Shown here: one piece after another, positions 1 through 11,600 of the stretch | Numbering within the stretch: the first letter of the stretch is position 1 | Layout of the letters: each line of letters begins with the position of its first letter | From: Pelecanus crispus | Lineage: Eukaryota > Chordata > Aves > Pelecaniformes > Pelecanidae | Length of the DNA: 64,000 bases | Assembly (NCBI RefSeq): GCF_030463565.1 | Contig: NC_134649.1 | Location: 3,049,501 to 3,113,500, forward strand | Direction: 5' to 3' | Program-made: the position numbers and the translations under genes | The notes under the pieces: model-generated | What the model was told of the DNA's origin: nothing | Databases searched by the model: none | Seen by the model: only the letters and a program-made list of their open reading frames with translations

Positions 1-2363
1 TTATCAAATATTATGAGGATTCTGATTAATACTTTTTTTTTTCTTGTATCTATAGTTAAAACAGTTGCCTGATATTTTTCAGCCAATATATTTGAGTAGA
101 AGGGCATATTTATACTCTGTAAATGAAACCTTACGATGTCAGCAATTGGGATGGGTGGCCTGATGACTTGGATCTAGAATTAAGTGTTTGTTTATGAAGA
201 GCCTAGCTCAAAGTGATCAAGTCACAGCTGGAGCACGTAAATACTAATGCAAAAATTATAACTTATTCTCATGGCCTAAATTATTTGGCAAAGTATCTGA
301 AAATTAAGAAACCAACATGCTTCAATTATTTGCCATTTTTTAAAATCTTTCTCGCTCTAGTTAATGCATGTGTCTAAACTCCCACCTCACAGGAGAAGCG
401 CTGTCCTTCCCACAATTTGGGTAACCAGTAAAAACCCTAGCCAGGTTTTCCATCAGGCAGAAAAAAGAAGAGGAGAAGATTATGGACTGAGATTTCAGAA
501 ATGTCTCATCTTTTCCCTTTCCTTATTTAAAAAAGGTAACAAAGGAGAAAGTTAAATGCGAAATGCATTCACATAATACTGAGAGCAAGGAAAATAAAGA
601 TCAGGAAATAAAAAAGTTAAACTAATTTGTGTTCTTGCACAATGAATTTTCATGCTGTCAGATTGATCGGTTGCAATATATGTTTCCTTGAAACAGAAAA
701 TTTGCAAATACGAGTATTTCTCTTGCAAGAGGATGTATTGAAAGCATTGTAAAAAAAATCTCTTCTCCTTCACATATTGTCTTCACGGCTTGTTGCAAAG
801 GAGAACATTTCCTATTTTTCAGGCTTCTAATTTTTGAGGTAGAGGCTTTGAAAATGCCAATATTAACACTTCCCTAAATGCCTGTGATACTTTCTAGTAT
901 AGGTAGTACTCTCCTAAATCACTTGGAGACTTCTGAAAGTAATACAAAGATATTAAAAAAAAAAAAAAAAAAAAAATTTGTATTTTCAAAAAGCAACATG
1001 CTGCTTTGCTTTGTTTAAACAGAAAAATAAAATAGAGGCTTATCTGAAAATCTTAAATAAAAAACTTAGCAAATAGGATATTGTTTTAGTTACAGAAGTT
1101 CCATCTACGTGGAAAACTGAAACATGAGAATGATCTTTCTGTTCCAGTTTTTAGATCAGACCAGCCATTCTGCTATTTGGATCAACCCTGCTTCTACTGC
1201 TAGACTGTTTTTAAACATCTGATTTTTCTTTTAAATGTCATATAATCTCTAAATGTGTTGACTTTTAATTTCTGATTTTTTTCAGTTACCAAGTGAAATG
1301 TTTGAAATGTTTGCTGTCAAGCTGCTTTTTTTTTTCTTTTTTTTTTTTTTTTTTAATTCCTAATCCTACCTTGATCTTAAAGATTTTTCTCTGTTCTGGA
1401 AATTAGACGAGCTATTAGGCTGGTTTCATGTCAGTGGTTCATTCAAAGCTTGCAATGGGACCAACATGCTAATATGAGCATGCAAGTGTAAGCCAAGTGT
1501 TGCTGTGTCTACATGCCAAGGTCAGCTGAACTTGGTTCACAGGCAGAAGGTGAATACAGGCTCAGTTTTTGAGTATGGAGTTGTCTCCTTGCAGCTGTGA
1601 GCTGTGACATCTCTCTGGCTAGTGGAGGATGACAGCTTTGCTTTTGTGAACCTCCTGTTTCTATCTGGCCTAAGTAGCAAGAGTTCTAAGGGATTTCCTC
1701 AATTGGGATCTTTTGCTTGGCAACTCATATTTTAACATGCCTTGTACAGGAAAAATTGCCATCATTTATAAGTGTTTAGCACTTTCTAAATGTTAAACAT
1801 CTAAGTTATTTCTCACTTCAAGTATCCTCAGCCAGCAAACTGCACTTAAAATTGCGGTTTGGAGTGATTTGAAAAATACAAACATCAGCAGTCTTCAAGT
1901 GAAGGCCATGATCCACTATAATAGCCAGCTAGTTCTAATTCCTGCTCAGAGAATTGGAGAGAACTTCACACACAACTGGAAGTAAAGTAACTGACATAAG
2001 CCTGGAAAATGCACTAGACACATTGGTCTACAAATCAGTCTTGCTAGCTAAGGGTAATGGAAAGAGACTACAGAAGGACATCTCTGAAGGGATCAGAAAG
2101 TGATTGACTTTGGGGACACACGTAACAGTATATCTAGGGTAGGAGCCTTAATTACTAGTATTGCTTCTCAACTATTTAATGCCTAGAACACGTCATAGGT
2201 CCTTGTCTAGGCAAAAAGGAAGAAATGGAAAAAAGATCTGTGATATTCTTTGTGGCTGCTGCTTTGTATGCACATACTGATATTGCCAGTAGAGGTGGAA
2301 AGGACATCAAAAGGTCATCTATTCATCCATCTGGCTGTAAATCAGCCATTCATGATAGATGTT
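1..2363. other. Non-coding DNA, no gene seen
   Basis: I see no gene here. The reading frames are short and lack recognisable domains. Two homopolymer tracts stand out: 22 A at 955-976, and a T tract at 1326-1354 broken by one C. Neither sits at the end of a recognisable retrotransposon. The rest looks like ordinary AT-rich avian single-copy sequence. Confidence 0.6.
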
Positions 2364-2740
2364 ACAGAATCATAGAATAGTGGAGGTTGGAAGCATCCTT
2401 GTGAGATCATCTGGTTCAACCCCCTCCCAGTGTCATCTAGAGCAAGTTGCTCAGGAGCTTGTCTAGCTGGGTTTTGAGTATCTACCAGGATGCAGACTTC
2501 ATGCTGGGATGCTAACAGACAGTCTCAAAAGCCTTACTAACTTTGGGATAAAGAACAGCCACTGTTCTCCTCTAGTCCCGTAAGCCAGTCATCTCATCAT
2601 AGAATGCTATCAGGTTGATTAAGCATGATTTCCCCTTCATAAATCCATGCTGACTACTCCCCATCATCTTCTTGTCCTTCATATGTTTGGAAGCGGTTTC
2701 CAGGATTATTTGTTCCGTCACCTTCCTAGGGAGATGTTGT
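2364..2740 (-). mobile_element. CR1 LINE fragment, minus strand, internally deleted
   Basis: Read on the minus strand, this is the end of a CR1 non-LTR retrotransposon. The plus strand begins with the inverted CR1 tail (ACAGAATCATAGAAT at 2364), followed by the usual 3' untranslated segment with GGTTGGAAG and TTCAACCCCCT to about 2500. From about 2515 to 2740 the sequence switches to the reverse transcriptase region. The part near 2608-2650 corresponds to the conserved HGF-x-KGK stretch, with the plus-strand wording AAATCCATGCTGACTACTCC. About 1 kb that normally separates these two parts is missing, so this is either one copy with a deletion or two adjoining insertions. No frame is open across it. 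The divergence suggests a copy older than the one at 33.3 kb. Confidence 0.8.
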
Positions 2741-4392
2741 GTACTTTGTTCATGGTTGCCTGTGAATCCCCCGTGTGCAGATGCATTGGATGTTCCTGAA
2801 GAATGGGAGAAAGTACCCCTCCCTTATGCCCCAAATACACCAGTCAGCATGACTGAGATTGCAAATCCCCCTCTAATTTCTTGTAATTTGCTAGTGTGGG
2901 TTGTGGCAAACTATTGCCTCGTTAATGCAAGGTGGCAAAAAAGGAAGTACCGCTCTCTGATGGGTGATTTGGTCTTTGCATCACTCCTATGGAAGTGTAC
3001 TTCTACTTTCCTTTTAAATTTGGCTGGAGACAAAGAACTGTAAATATTTTCTGGTTCCTTCAAGATTTTCCAACTTTATGAGTCTAAAACACTGTAAAAA
3101 AAAAAAAAAAAACAAACCAGTCTGGAGGACTTGTTTTTAATACGTGTGTATTTTAATAAGAGAATTTAATGTCAAGTTGTAATGCTGAGCACACATGGCA
3201 CATGAAGCACCATCAGTGCCTGAAAGGAAGAATCCTTCACAAACATATTCTGCATTGACTAAGATGGGGAATGTTCTTTGCAAATGGGTGTGTCCATCCT
3301 CCAGGCATTGCAAGTGAATGACATTTAATCCTTGGTGCATTAGACCTTGTCTGAAACCGTTCTATAACTATTATAATAAATTAATTAAAGTAGACATTTT
3401 TAAACCAATCAATTTTGATGTAATTATCATGTTGGTGTTCATTACTCAGCAGACGGAACAATGAATCCCAAACAGCTTTTGTTTTATTTAAATCAAATGC
3501 CAATATCTTAAAATAGATTCTCTGAGCAGCAAAAAGAGTGTCTCTGTGGTTTACTTCTGCATGGGCAATGATCTTGGGGCAAGCTTTCTTCAGTTCTTTT
3601 CAGGTTCTAAATGCACCATACTCGATAGTGGCTGTGACAGAAAAGAGGGAGCCAGGAGGACCCTGCCAGAGCACTGGCCAGGTATAAGAAGCGGCATGAA
3701 CTTCTCAGTCTTCCTCCTGAAAACAAAATCTGTCGTCTTTGGTTCTTGAGACCCAGCTCCTTTGCTAATACTGCCATAAGCTTGTTTTGAGTAGGATAAT
3801 CTAGTACTCACACATGCGCAATATCAAAGGACCAAGAAAACATTTTTGGAGACAATAAAAACACCTCAACATCTTGTATCTAGGAACACAGTATGAAAAG
3901 CTAAATTGCCAAGTTTAGGGTTCGGAGCAAATCTTTGTTTTGGATGTGCTTTGGTTTTAGGCTTGTAGTAGAATTAGCATGTGAACTGCCACACAGATCT
4001 CATGCAACAGAGACTGCAAATTCATGACCTAACTTTGGACTCTGGCTGCATGAAGGATTACCTGCAGCACATCTCTGCAGTGGCTGAAATGCAGATTTAC
4101 TGCAGCTGCTGTCTGCATCTTGTCCTGCAAAATGAATCAGTCAGCGGGGCCTTACTTCCTCTGCAATTCTTTGACCTTTTCCTACACATGGAGGGAATGT
4201 GAAATTTCTGGTTTAGCATTGACCTCCGGAGAGAACAGCTTCCTTATTTTTGTCTGGAATGTCTTAGGCAGAAAGACATGCATGTGTGCTCCATGTCTTA
4301 AGAGGATCAGCCCTAACGTACAGGTAGTGTGTTGCTTTTTGCGTATTGCTTTCCTTTATGTACAAAAAGTCTCTTAAAGGCTTGATCACTAG

Positions 4393-4450
4393 CCAGTTGG
4401 AGTCAATGGGCAAATTTTCATTGCTTTCAATGGGTTTTGGATAAAATCCC
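4393..4450 (+). repeat. Possible ancient amniote repeat remnant
   Basis: The segment contains GGAGTCAATGGGCAAATTTT followed by TTTCAATGGGTTTTGGAT. The theme of 'attgacttcaatggg' with a 'tttggatca' tail recurs in old interspersed repeats of reptiles and birds. I recognise it from memory only and cannot name the family. The copy is short and diverged. Confidence 0.35.
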
Positions 4451-5904
4451 TAATATCTAGTATTTTTCACCTCTAAGCATTGGAAACATGGGATGGTGCT
4501 GTGGAGAAAGGCTTTCCAGTCCAATACTACATTAAAAAAAAAAAAAAAAGTCACTCTGATTAAATCTTGAAATGGGCATTAATAGTCTAATGTCTTCTCA
4601 ATCATTAATCCTCAACTGTCTTCTCAGCAATTTACTGTCAGTTCTCACGTATTGTCTAATGGCAGTTAGCCAAACTTGCTAAGAAAAAGTTACAGATTGT
4701 AAGTTACTCAGCAGTGAATTCTGCTGACACAAGTAGACAGTGTGAAAACACGTGAAAGACTAGGCTTTAGGGGTTTTTTTTTCTCCTAAGACTGGAGAAA
4801 AAACTACAATAGGTTTTCCTACTGCTCTGAGCTAAACTGGGTACTGTGGGCCCTGTGCTGATTGAGTTGCTGGCTAGAGTTCTCCCATCTGTCCCGCTGG
4901 AAGCCTACATAAAAGGAATGAAAGAAGCTATGAAGGCAACAGGAAAGAAAATCAACGAAACAGCAATAAAAAGAAAATAGTGAAATCTGACATTATGATA
5001 AGAAATTTTTTTTCAAATCCCATGTGAAAGTCTATTCAATGATTTTTCATTAGGCATCTAATTAATATTTTTATTTAGAAGATTAGCAAGTTGCAATACA
5101 GCTAGGCTTTGAATAATTCAGGTTTAAAATATGATAGCTCATTTTGCTGGTCAGTAAAGGCAATGAAAAGAAAGCAGGCAACATGATTAAAATGATAAAT
5201 TTCCTGAGCACAGGAACATGCTTCCTACACTCAGGACGGTTGAGTAGTGTACAGCCAGAGACCTAATTCCACTAATAAACTGTCAATGGAGCTCATGCTG
5301 TGCAGGCCATTCAGGCATGCTGATGGCTTGATAAACACCTCAGATGAGAGAACAGAATAAAGGAAGGAAGGATTCATTTCAGATTGTGACATTTTAGTGG
5401 GAAATACATTTTTTTTTTTAATACAAAAAAGTTAGTTGTTCTTGGTTTGTGGTTTGTTTTTGTTTTGGTTTTTTTTTTTCCCAGGTTTGCATTGGGCAAA
5501 GAGCATGCAGTTGCATGGTTAGTGATGACCATGGCTCTGTTCTCTTCTGCTGGGTTGCAACTGAGAGCATGCGTTATGTGATACCCCAGGAGATTAAGGT
5601 TTTTTCATGTGGTACGCTTATTATCTCTTCTTCATAGCAATCGGCTGTAAATGAGTCTCGCTCTTCACAGTGGGAGACGTCCCTCTGAACTTTCCAAAAT
5701 AATGGTCTTGGATCTGGCATTTGTTGAGGCTCAGTTTGGATAAACTGCTTAGGAACAAGGTTGTCAGTGCAGCTTCCATCAGCTGACTAACATTTTCCAC
5801 TTGTTTCAGGCCTTGGAGAGCCTTTCTTTCTAGATGTAGTTGATCATATTACTTATCTTTAAGACACTGTCTTCATTGAGCAGAACTGGATGAATTAATA
5901 CTCT

Positions 5905-5926
5905 TTAGTGTTAACTTAGTGTTAAC
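5905..5926 (+). repeat. 11-bp perfect tandem duplication
   Basis: TTAGTGTTAAC occurs twice back to back, at 5905-5915 and 5916-5926. This is a simple slippage-type duplication with no gene nearby. Confidence 0.8.
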
Positions 5927-8359
5927 TCTACAGAAAGTCGGACAGCTTAGCTGGTGGTTTTAGGTAGGTTTAGTTTCGCAGTCAGCAGATAAAGGCACTT
6001 ACTCGTTCCATTTGTCTACCTGTATGCCAGCAATTAGACAGCGATTGGCAGTTCAGGAAGTTGCAAAAGCAACCTGTGCTGAGTGAAATTCTGCCTCTTT
6101 ATTTTTTTCACAGTGTGAGCAGTCTTCCAGAATGTGTCATTCCCACTGTGGAGATTCTGGTGAGGAGTCTTTCCACACCATGCTATATTAGGTATTTGAA
6201 TATTCTTGTATAGTTAGCTTAAAACATGTGCTAGACTGTCTTCAGCAATGGATGATAAAAAATGGCTAAAATGAGTCTTTTTCATTAAGGCAGCTCCTAA
6301 TCAGTAAGATTTTTGTTTTGCCAACCGATTTAATGTTCAGATAGCATTATTACAAAAATCGCACCACTTGCTTGAAGTAAGTGCCTGTTACTTGTCATGT
6401 CAAGTACCTCCTGGCCATTTATTTTGATCCTTTACCTGGTAAAATGTACTTCCTTCACAGTTTGCTGCTCAGTATTCTGCTTTTTCCTATACAATACTTC
6501 TCTGAATTACATGGCATATTCATTGAGGTAGAAAAGATGTCTGTCCATATAGAGTTGAAAGGAGACAAGGTTGCACCTTATACCTATAGAAGCTAAACAA
6601 CATTATTATTAAATGATGGTGTCTCTGCCATGGAAATATAGATTTATGATAACACAGCATTAAGTCTTTTCTTCTGTAAAATAATCCATTTAAATAGCTC
6701 ACTCATCTTGAACAATACTTACTGAAAGATTCGGACCTTGGTTCATACATCATCTTTAACGTATTCTTATCTAAACTCTGCCATACTTGGAGAGATCAGG
6801 ACATGGAGAATTTGAATTCAAGATGCTTCCAAAACAAGGTTTGTAGGTATACTTGGGAACCATCACCTACCTCTGTACCTGATTACAAATGTGTTGTCTG
6901 AAGAGCATTATAGTGGTAGCAGAAGAGCAGAACTGACACACACATGCATTTGTGCCAGAGAAGAAAGAAAAGGACCATGTTGATCTTTCCAAGAGCATGT
7001 GAATGCTATTTTGGATAGTCTAATATTGGGCAGAACTGGAATAGGAAGGTGCTGCTGTACTTCATATGGATCTCCCTGTAATGGCCAAAAAAGTAACTGA
7101 AAAGTTCACAAAAAAATAGCAAAAATATTTGTAATGTTCAGGAGTCTGAAGAATCAAAGAAATATTTTGAGCAGATTTCAGAAGAGTGGAGCTCTGCTTG
7201 ATGCAGCAGAACAGTCTCAACACTTTGAAGGTATGTAATGAAGATGTGCATATACAAGAAAGGCTGATTCAGGTTCCTGGTTCATACTTTGAAGGGCAGA
7301 ATCGCTTTTTTCAGGACTGTTTTAAAACACAGATTTTGCAAACAGTTGTGAACAGAGTGACAAAATCCCACCACCAGATAATCATTTATGGATCAGATAA
7401 TGATTTTCTCTTGTGCCATAATGACATTTCTCCACTCAAGGGAGCCCAGGCGCTTTTGTCAAATATTGCTGATACACCCCGTATGTCTGCCAAGGTTGCC
7501 TTATTTATAAGCAAGTGAAGGAGCTAGATAAGAATTGTCTTCATTCAAAATAACTTGCATGAAAGTTCCTTGGCATCTTTGTTGTCAGCAAAAATTTGAG
7601 CAGCAATGTACATTATGAAAACAAGCAAATTAATACCTGGATTTTACTATTGTCAGGAGTTTCATATTACAGACAGTATTAAAAATCTATTTTTACATAA
7701 TGATTTTTTTTTTAAATACCAATTTTTCTATTTGTTTCTGGGGAAATATTTTGGAAAGTGTTGTATAGCATTTGAAGCTGCTGCATGAGTTAAGTGCTCA
7801 AATATTAGAGGTTTTACAATTAAGGGAATTCTAACTTAGCTAAAATTGAATTTTGTAAAGCTATAGTTTTGATAATAATTTACAATGAAGTTTTAATCTT
7901 ATAAACCACTAAAAAAGAATGCACCTTTTTATCCCAGAAAGTTTTATATCTATATGCTTATTTAGCTGTGAATGTGTATTTCCTTGCTGTATCTTAGAGT
8001 GCAATAATAAATGTAATTAAATTTTAGTCACTCAAACAAGCTTAACTAGAGCATCTTCATGCAACATGCTCTAGAATTTAGTCTTCCAAATAAACTCAGT
8101 GTGTCATTGATGTCTAGAGAAGATCAATAGAATGGAAATTGCTTGCAGTTTCCCCTAAAGTGCTGCAATGTTTTATTGCGCTCACATTTTCACTCTATAG
8201 CCTTTTCTCTGCCAGAGTGGGCACACGCCCATGCCAAGCGCACGTTGTACAAGGAAACAGAAAGATGACGTATACAAATGATGCACAGTGCATGTGCCTT
8301 TTTCTTTCTGTGTTTTACATCCTGCGCTGGTAAATTACTGAGCTGCTTTATCTCCCCAG

Positions 8360-8615
8360 GGAGCAAGAACGTCTCTAAGGGTATTCCGTGCCTGGAAGAT
8401 TTGGACCTTAACTTTGCGTGTGTTGTTTAACCAATATTATTGAACCAGAGAAGTGGGTTTGAGTGTGTATACTCACACATGTGCATCTTCTTCAAGAGGC
8501 TGTAACACCATGCAGATCCCTGCAGTATACGACTGTAGCCTCGCTGCTGCTTGCTGACAGCTGCAGAGAGCAAAGGGGTGTCCAGACATCTCCTTGTGCC
8601 GGTTGCTGGGCGAAG
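8360..8615 (+). other. Speculative exon (splice-site pair only)
   Basis: A strong acceptor (TTTATCTCCCCAG, ending at 8359) and a strong donor (CGAAG then GTAGGT, with GT at 8616-8617) bracket 256 bases. The stretch is locally richer in GC than its surroundings. A 154-codon frame, the longest here outside mobile elements, starts within it at 8463 and runs past the donor to 8927. Its protein shows no domain I know. It could be a non-coding 5' exon of a downstream gene such as MEGF11, a lncRNA exon, or coincidence. Only the splice consensus supports it. Confidence 0.15.
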
Positions 8616-11600
8616 GTAGGTGTTCAAGCGTGTGAGGAATGGCCTTACGCTGCCAGACTGGGGATATGGTTTGTTGACTTCTCTGCTGGATTCAAAGTTT
8701 CTTTAGGTTGGAAGTTAGGGCCAAGAAGCCCAAGAACTAAGCTTGAAATGTGTCTGACTATTTGTGTGTATTTCTCACCTAGCGATGGTGCCAAGCTCAC
8801 CCTGAAACCAGTCTTTGGCACAAGCTGGACTAGTTCAATTCAGCAGAAGCAGCTAGCAGAAGGTTGTGCTACTGCAGAACATAGAGCAGACACTGCAGAA
8901 GAGTGGGTTGTAGTGGGCAGCAGCTAGCCGCTTTTGGAGTGTAGTCACTTTTTGGTGTGATATTACTTGATTTCACATTAATGGGAGTTACTTGTATGCA
9001 TCAAACACAGATTAGACTTTACAAATTAGTTTGCTGTCTCTCCAGCTTTCCCTCCCCCAGCTTATATTCCATATGCTGTGCAGTATTTTGTTTGATTTGT
9101 ACCCACACAAACTCAGTGAAGCAGCCTCTGTAGTGCTTAGGCCAACAGTGGTATGTTCATTTGTGGCTTGGTTTCTAGTCTAAAGCAAGCAGATTATATT
9201 TTCAATGTTGAGTCTCTCAGCGTATGATTTAACGTGAGGCAAGCTAAGTGTGGTTTGAGGTGAGGTTGGGCTCTCATTATTTGATAGCTGTTTTCCACTG
9301 AAACCTGCCCGGATGCATACCTATTACTGTAGCAATTACTGTTACTTTTACAGGGAAGCCTTCCACTACTGTTATCTATTATTATCTACCCTAAATTAAT
9401 TTCAAGTTAGTCTAAGTCATTGCCAAGACTGGAGTTCACTGGAGTTTTTCCTGAAGAGAATGAAAATTAAGAAAAGCATACAGAAGTTCTTTTTTCCTGA
9501 GGCCTATATTTATCATCCATTTTGCTGGGTTCCCCATTGCCTTCGCTGTAGTTGAGATCCAAGCTCTTTCACCTACCAGTTGCAGTGACATACTCAATGA
9601 GCAGATTCCTGGGCCTTTATCTGTTCCTCATTTTCAATCTGAGATTTATATCTTTCTCATTTTGATATTGATAGACTTGGACTTATCCTTCCAGGTAAAG
9701 GAAATTTAGTCAGGGGGTGGTATGTATGTATACACCCTTCTATTGGTTCCAAATCGGGACCATCTCTCCTGTAGTATGGACAACAGGCTCTTCTCAGCGC
9801 CTTGTAAGGAATGAGAGTCCCACTGGAACCTCTCCCCAGTGTGGGTCTTCACTGTGGTGATTTCCAACTCCTATCTTCATTCCTTGTGGAATAGCAGCAC
9901 AGAGGGAAACTGCAAACTCCTATGGCATATTGTGGCTCAAATTAGTGGGTACATTCCAGGGACCAGGTTACATTTTTATGTTCTGTGTTTCTCCTACTCA
10001 TTGTGAGACTTATTCTTCAGCTTTGGAAAGGTACTTCAGGATTTTGGGAAGGGAAGTTGGTGTGCTCCGTGTCTTGGTTGTAACACGGCCAGCCACTAGA
10101 CCTGAATTTGAGAACAACCTGACAGAACATCCCTCCAGTGATGTGGAGTTTAGACTTACCAAAAAAGCATTTGAAGTATTAGAAATATGGGAAAGTAGAG
10201 GGTAAGAGACTGCCAGCTAGCACTGTTTGCATTCTTTATGCTGACCAGTTTAAGAAAGCAGTGTTTACATTTTTCGTTCAAGAAGAAAGGAAATGTTTAA
10301 TGAAATACCGTGTGCACACTTTCTCTGACTTTTTCTCCGTCTTTGAAAGAGTATGAAAAATGGGTAAGTTGGACAATGATGTTTGAGAGATTATCTCTTG
10401 TATCCCTTTGGAATGAAAAGATTTTGCAGTAGGGCTTCCTGACCTGTTATTTAGCAGAGTACACAGACCTTGAGTCCTTTGGTTTCACACTTTGCAGGCT
10501 CTTTGAGTACAACTGAAGTACATGCTGTAGCAATGTCGTTCTCATATACATGGGAAAAAGCATTATCAGATAATTAGACTGTGTCATGGAGATGTAATAA
10601 AAATTCTTAGGAAATTAATTAATGCACATGTACAATAGCTACTTTAAACCACAACACTTTAGCCATTTAAAATTAGGTTCTTTTTAAATAGCAAAAGCAA
10701 TTAGTCTGTTCTGACTGATTGCTTGCCAATTTTTTTAATGTAAGACTTTTTTGATTTATGAGAGTAAGAAAATTAAGAAGGGGAAGGGTAAAATTCCATC
10801 ATGGCTGTTCTTAGCAAGAAAAGTATCAAGCTCAATGACTGTTTTTTTCAGTGCTGCAGTTATCTCTTGCTTCCTACAGTCCTGAGGTAAAGCTTTGAAA
10901 CTTTTTATGCATTATCTTCACAAGTATTAGCTTACTGGCACAATAATGTTTACTAATATCTGCTGTGTTCAGATAGAAGAGTTGGATGGTATTTTTTATG
11001 TTAAATCTCTTCCTCCTAAAGGAAAGATTATTCAAACTGAAAAATCCATGTCCTTTTTGGTGGCATCTTGGCTTTTGAAATAAAACCTCCCCTCTTAAGT
11101 CCCCAGTACCATAACTTTTATTTTAACAAAAATAAGCCAGAATATCAGCTGTGAAAGCAAAGCAGGAAATGCTGCTTATCACTGAAATGGCCACAACCTT
11201 CAGAACTGAAATAGAATTTCTGCTCTTGGGCTGGATTCAGCGTAACTGTCATGCTACATGCTTGACTTAAAATGGGTTTGTTGGTTCTACTAAAGAGCTT
11301 GTACTTTGACATGTATTTTAGCATCTAATTGAATCGCAGGTCATGTTTGCAGTCGGGCAGTATTTACAATGGTTTTTGTAGCTACAAAGAAATACAAAAG
11401 TTTCCTGCATCAGTGTCTGCCTTTCCAAAGGTAGGTGCTGTATTGAGATGTTGAGCAGCTGAAGAAAATTGTGCTCGTGTATCATGCAGAATTTTAGGCA
11501 AGAGTAATGAATGCATCATAACTTTGATGATGGTGACGACCAGCTTTAGATGTGGCTCATTTTCTTGCAAATGTACTCCTACTGGCAGCTAGTGCAGACC

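Larger units (their letters stand above)
2741..8359. other. Non-coding DNA with small repeats
   Basis: I recognise no gene. Contents: A-rich tracts near 3097-3112 and 4533-4549, a possible ancient amniote repeat at 4393-4450 (listed separately), T tracts near 5410 and 5470, and an 11-bp tandem duplication at 5905-5926. An open frame of 110 codons at 7186-7518 (+) has no recognised domain, and I treat it as chance. Confidence 0.5.

Noticed and set aside
7186..7518. 110-codon open frame on the plus strand
   Set aside because: The sequence has protein-like stretches, but I saw no domain, no splice context and no repeat match.
8463..8927. 154-codon open frame on the plus strand taken as a protein gene
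   Set aside because: I recognise no family or domain, and a minus-strand frame also stays open across part of it, as expected for GC-richer DNA. Only the splice-bounded stretch was kept, as a low-confidence exon idea.
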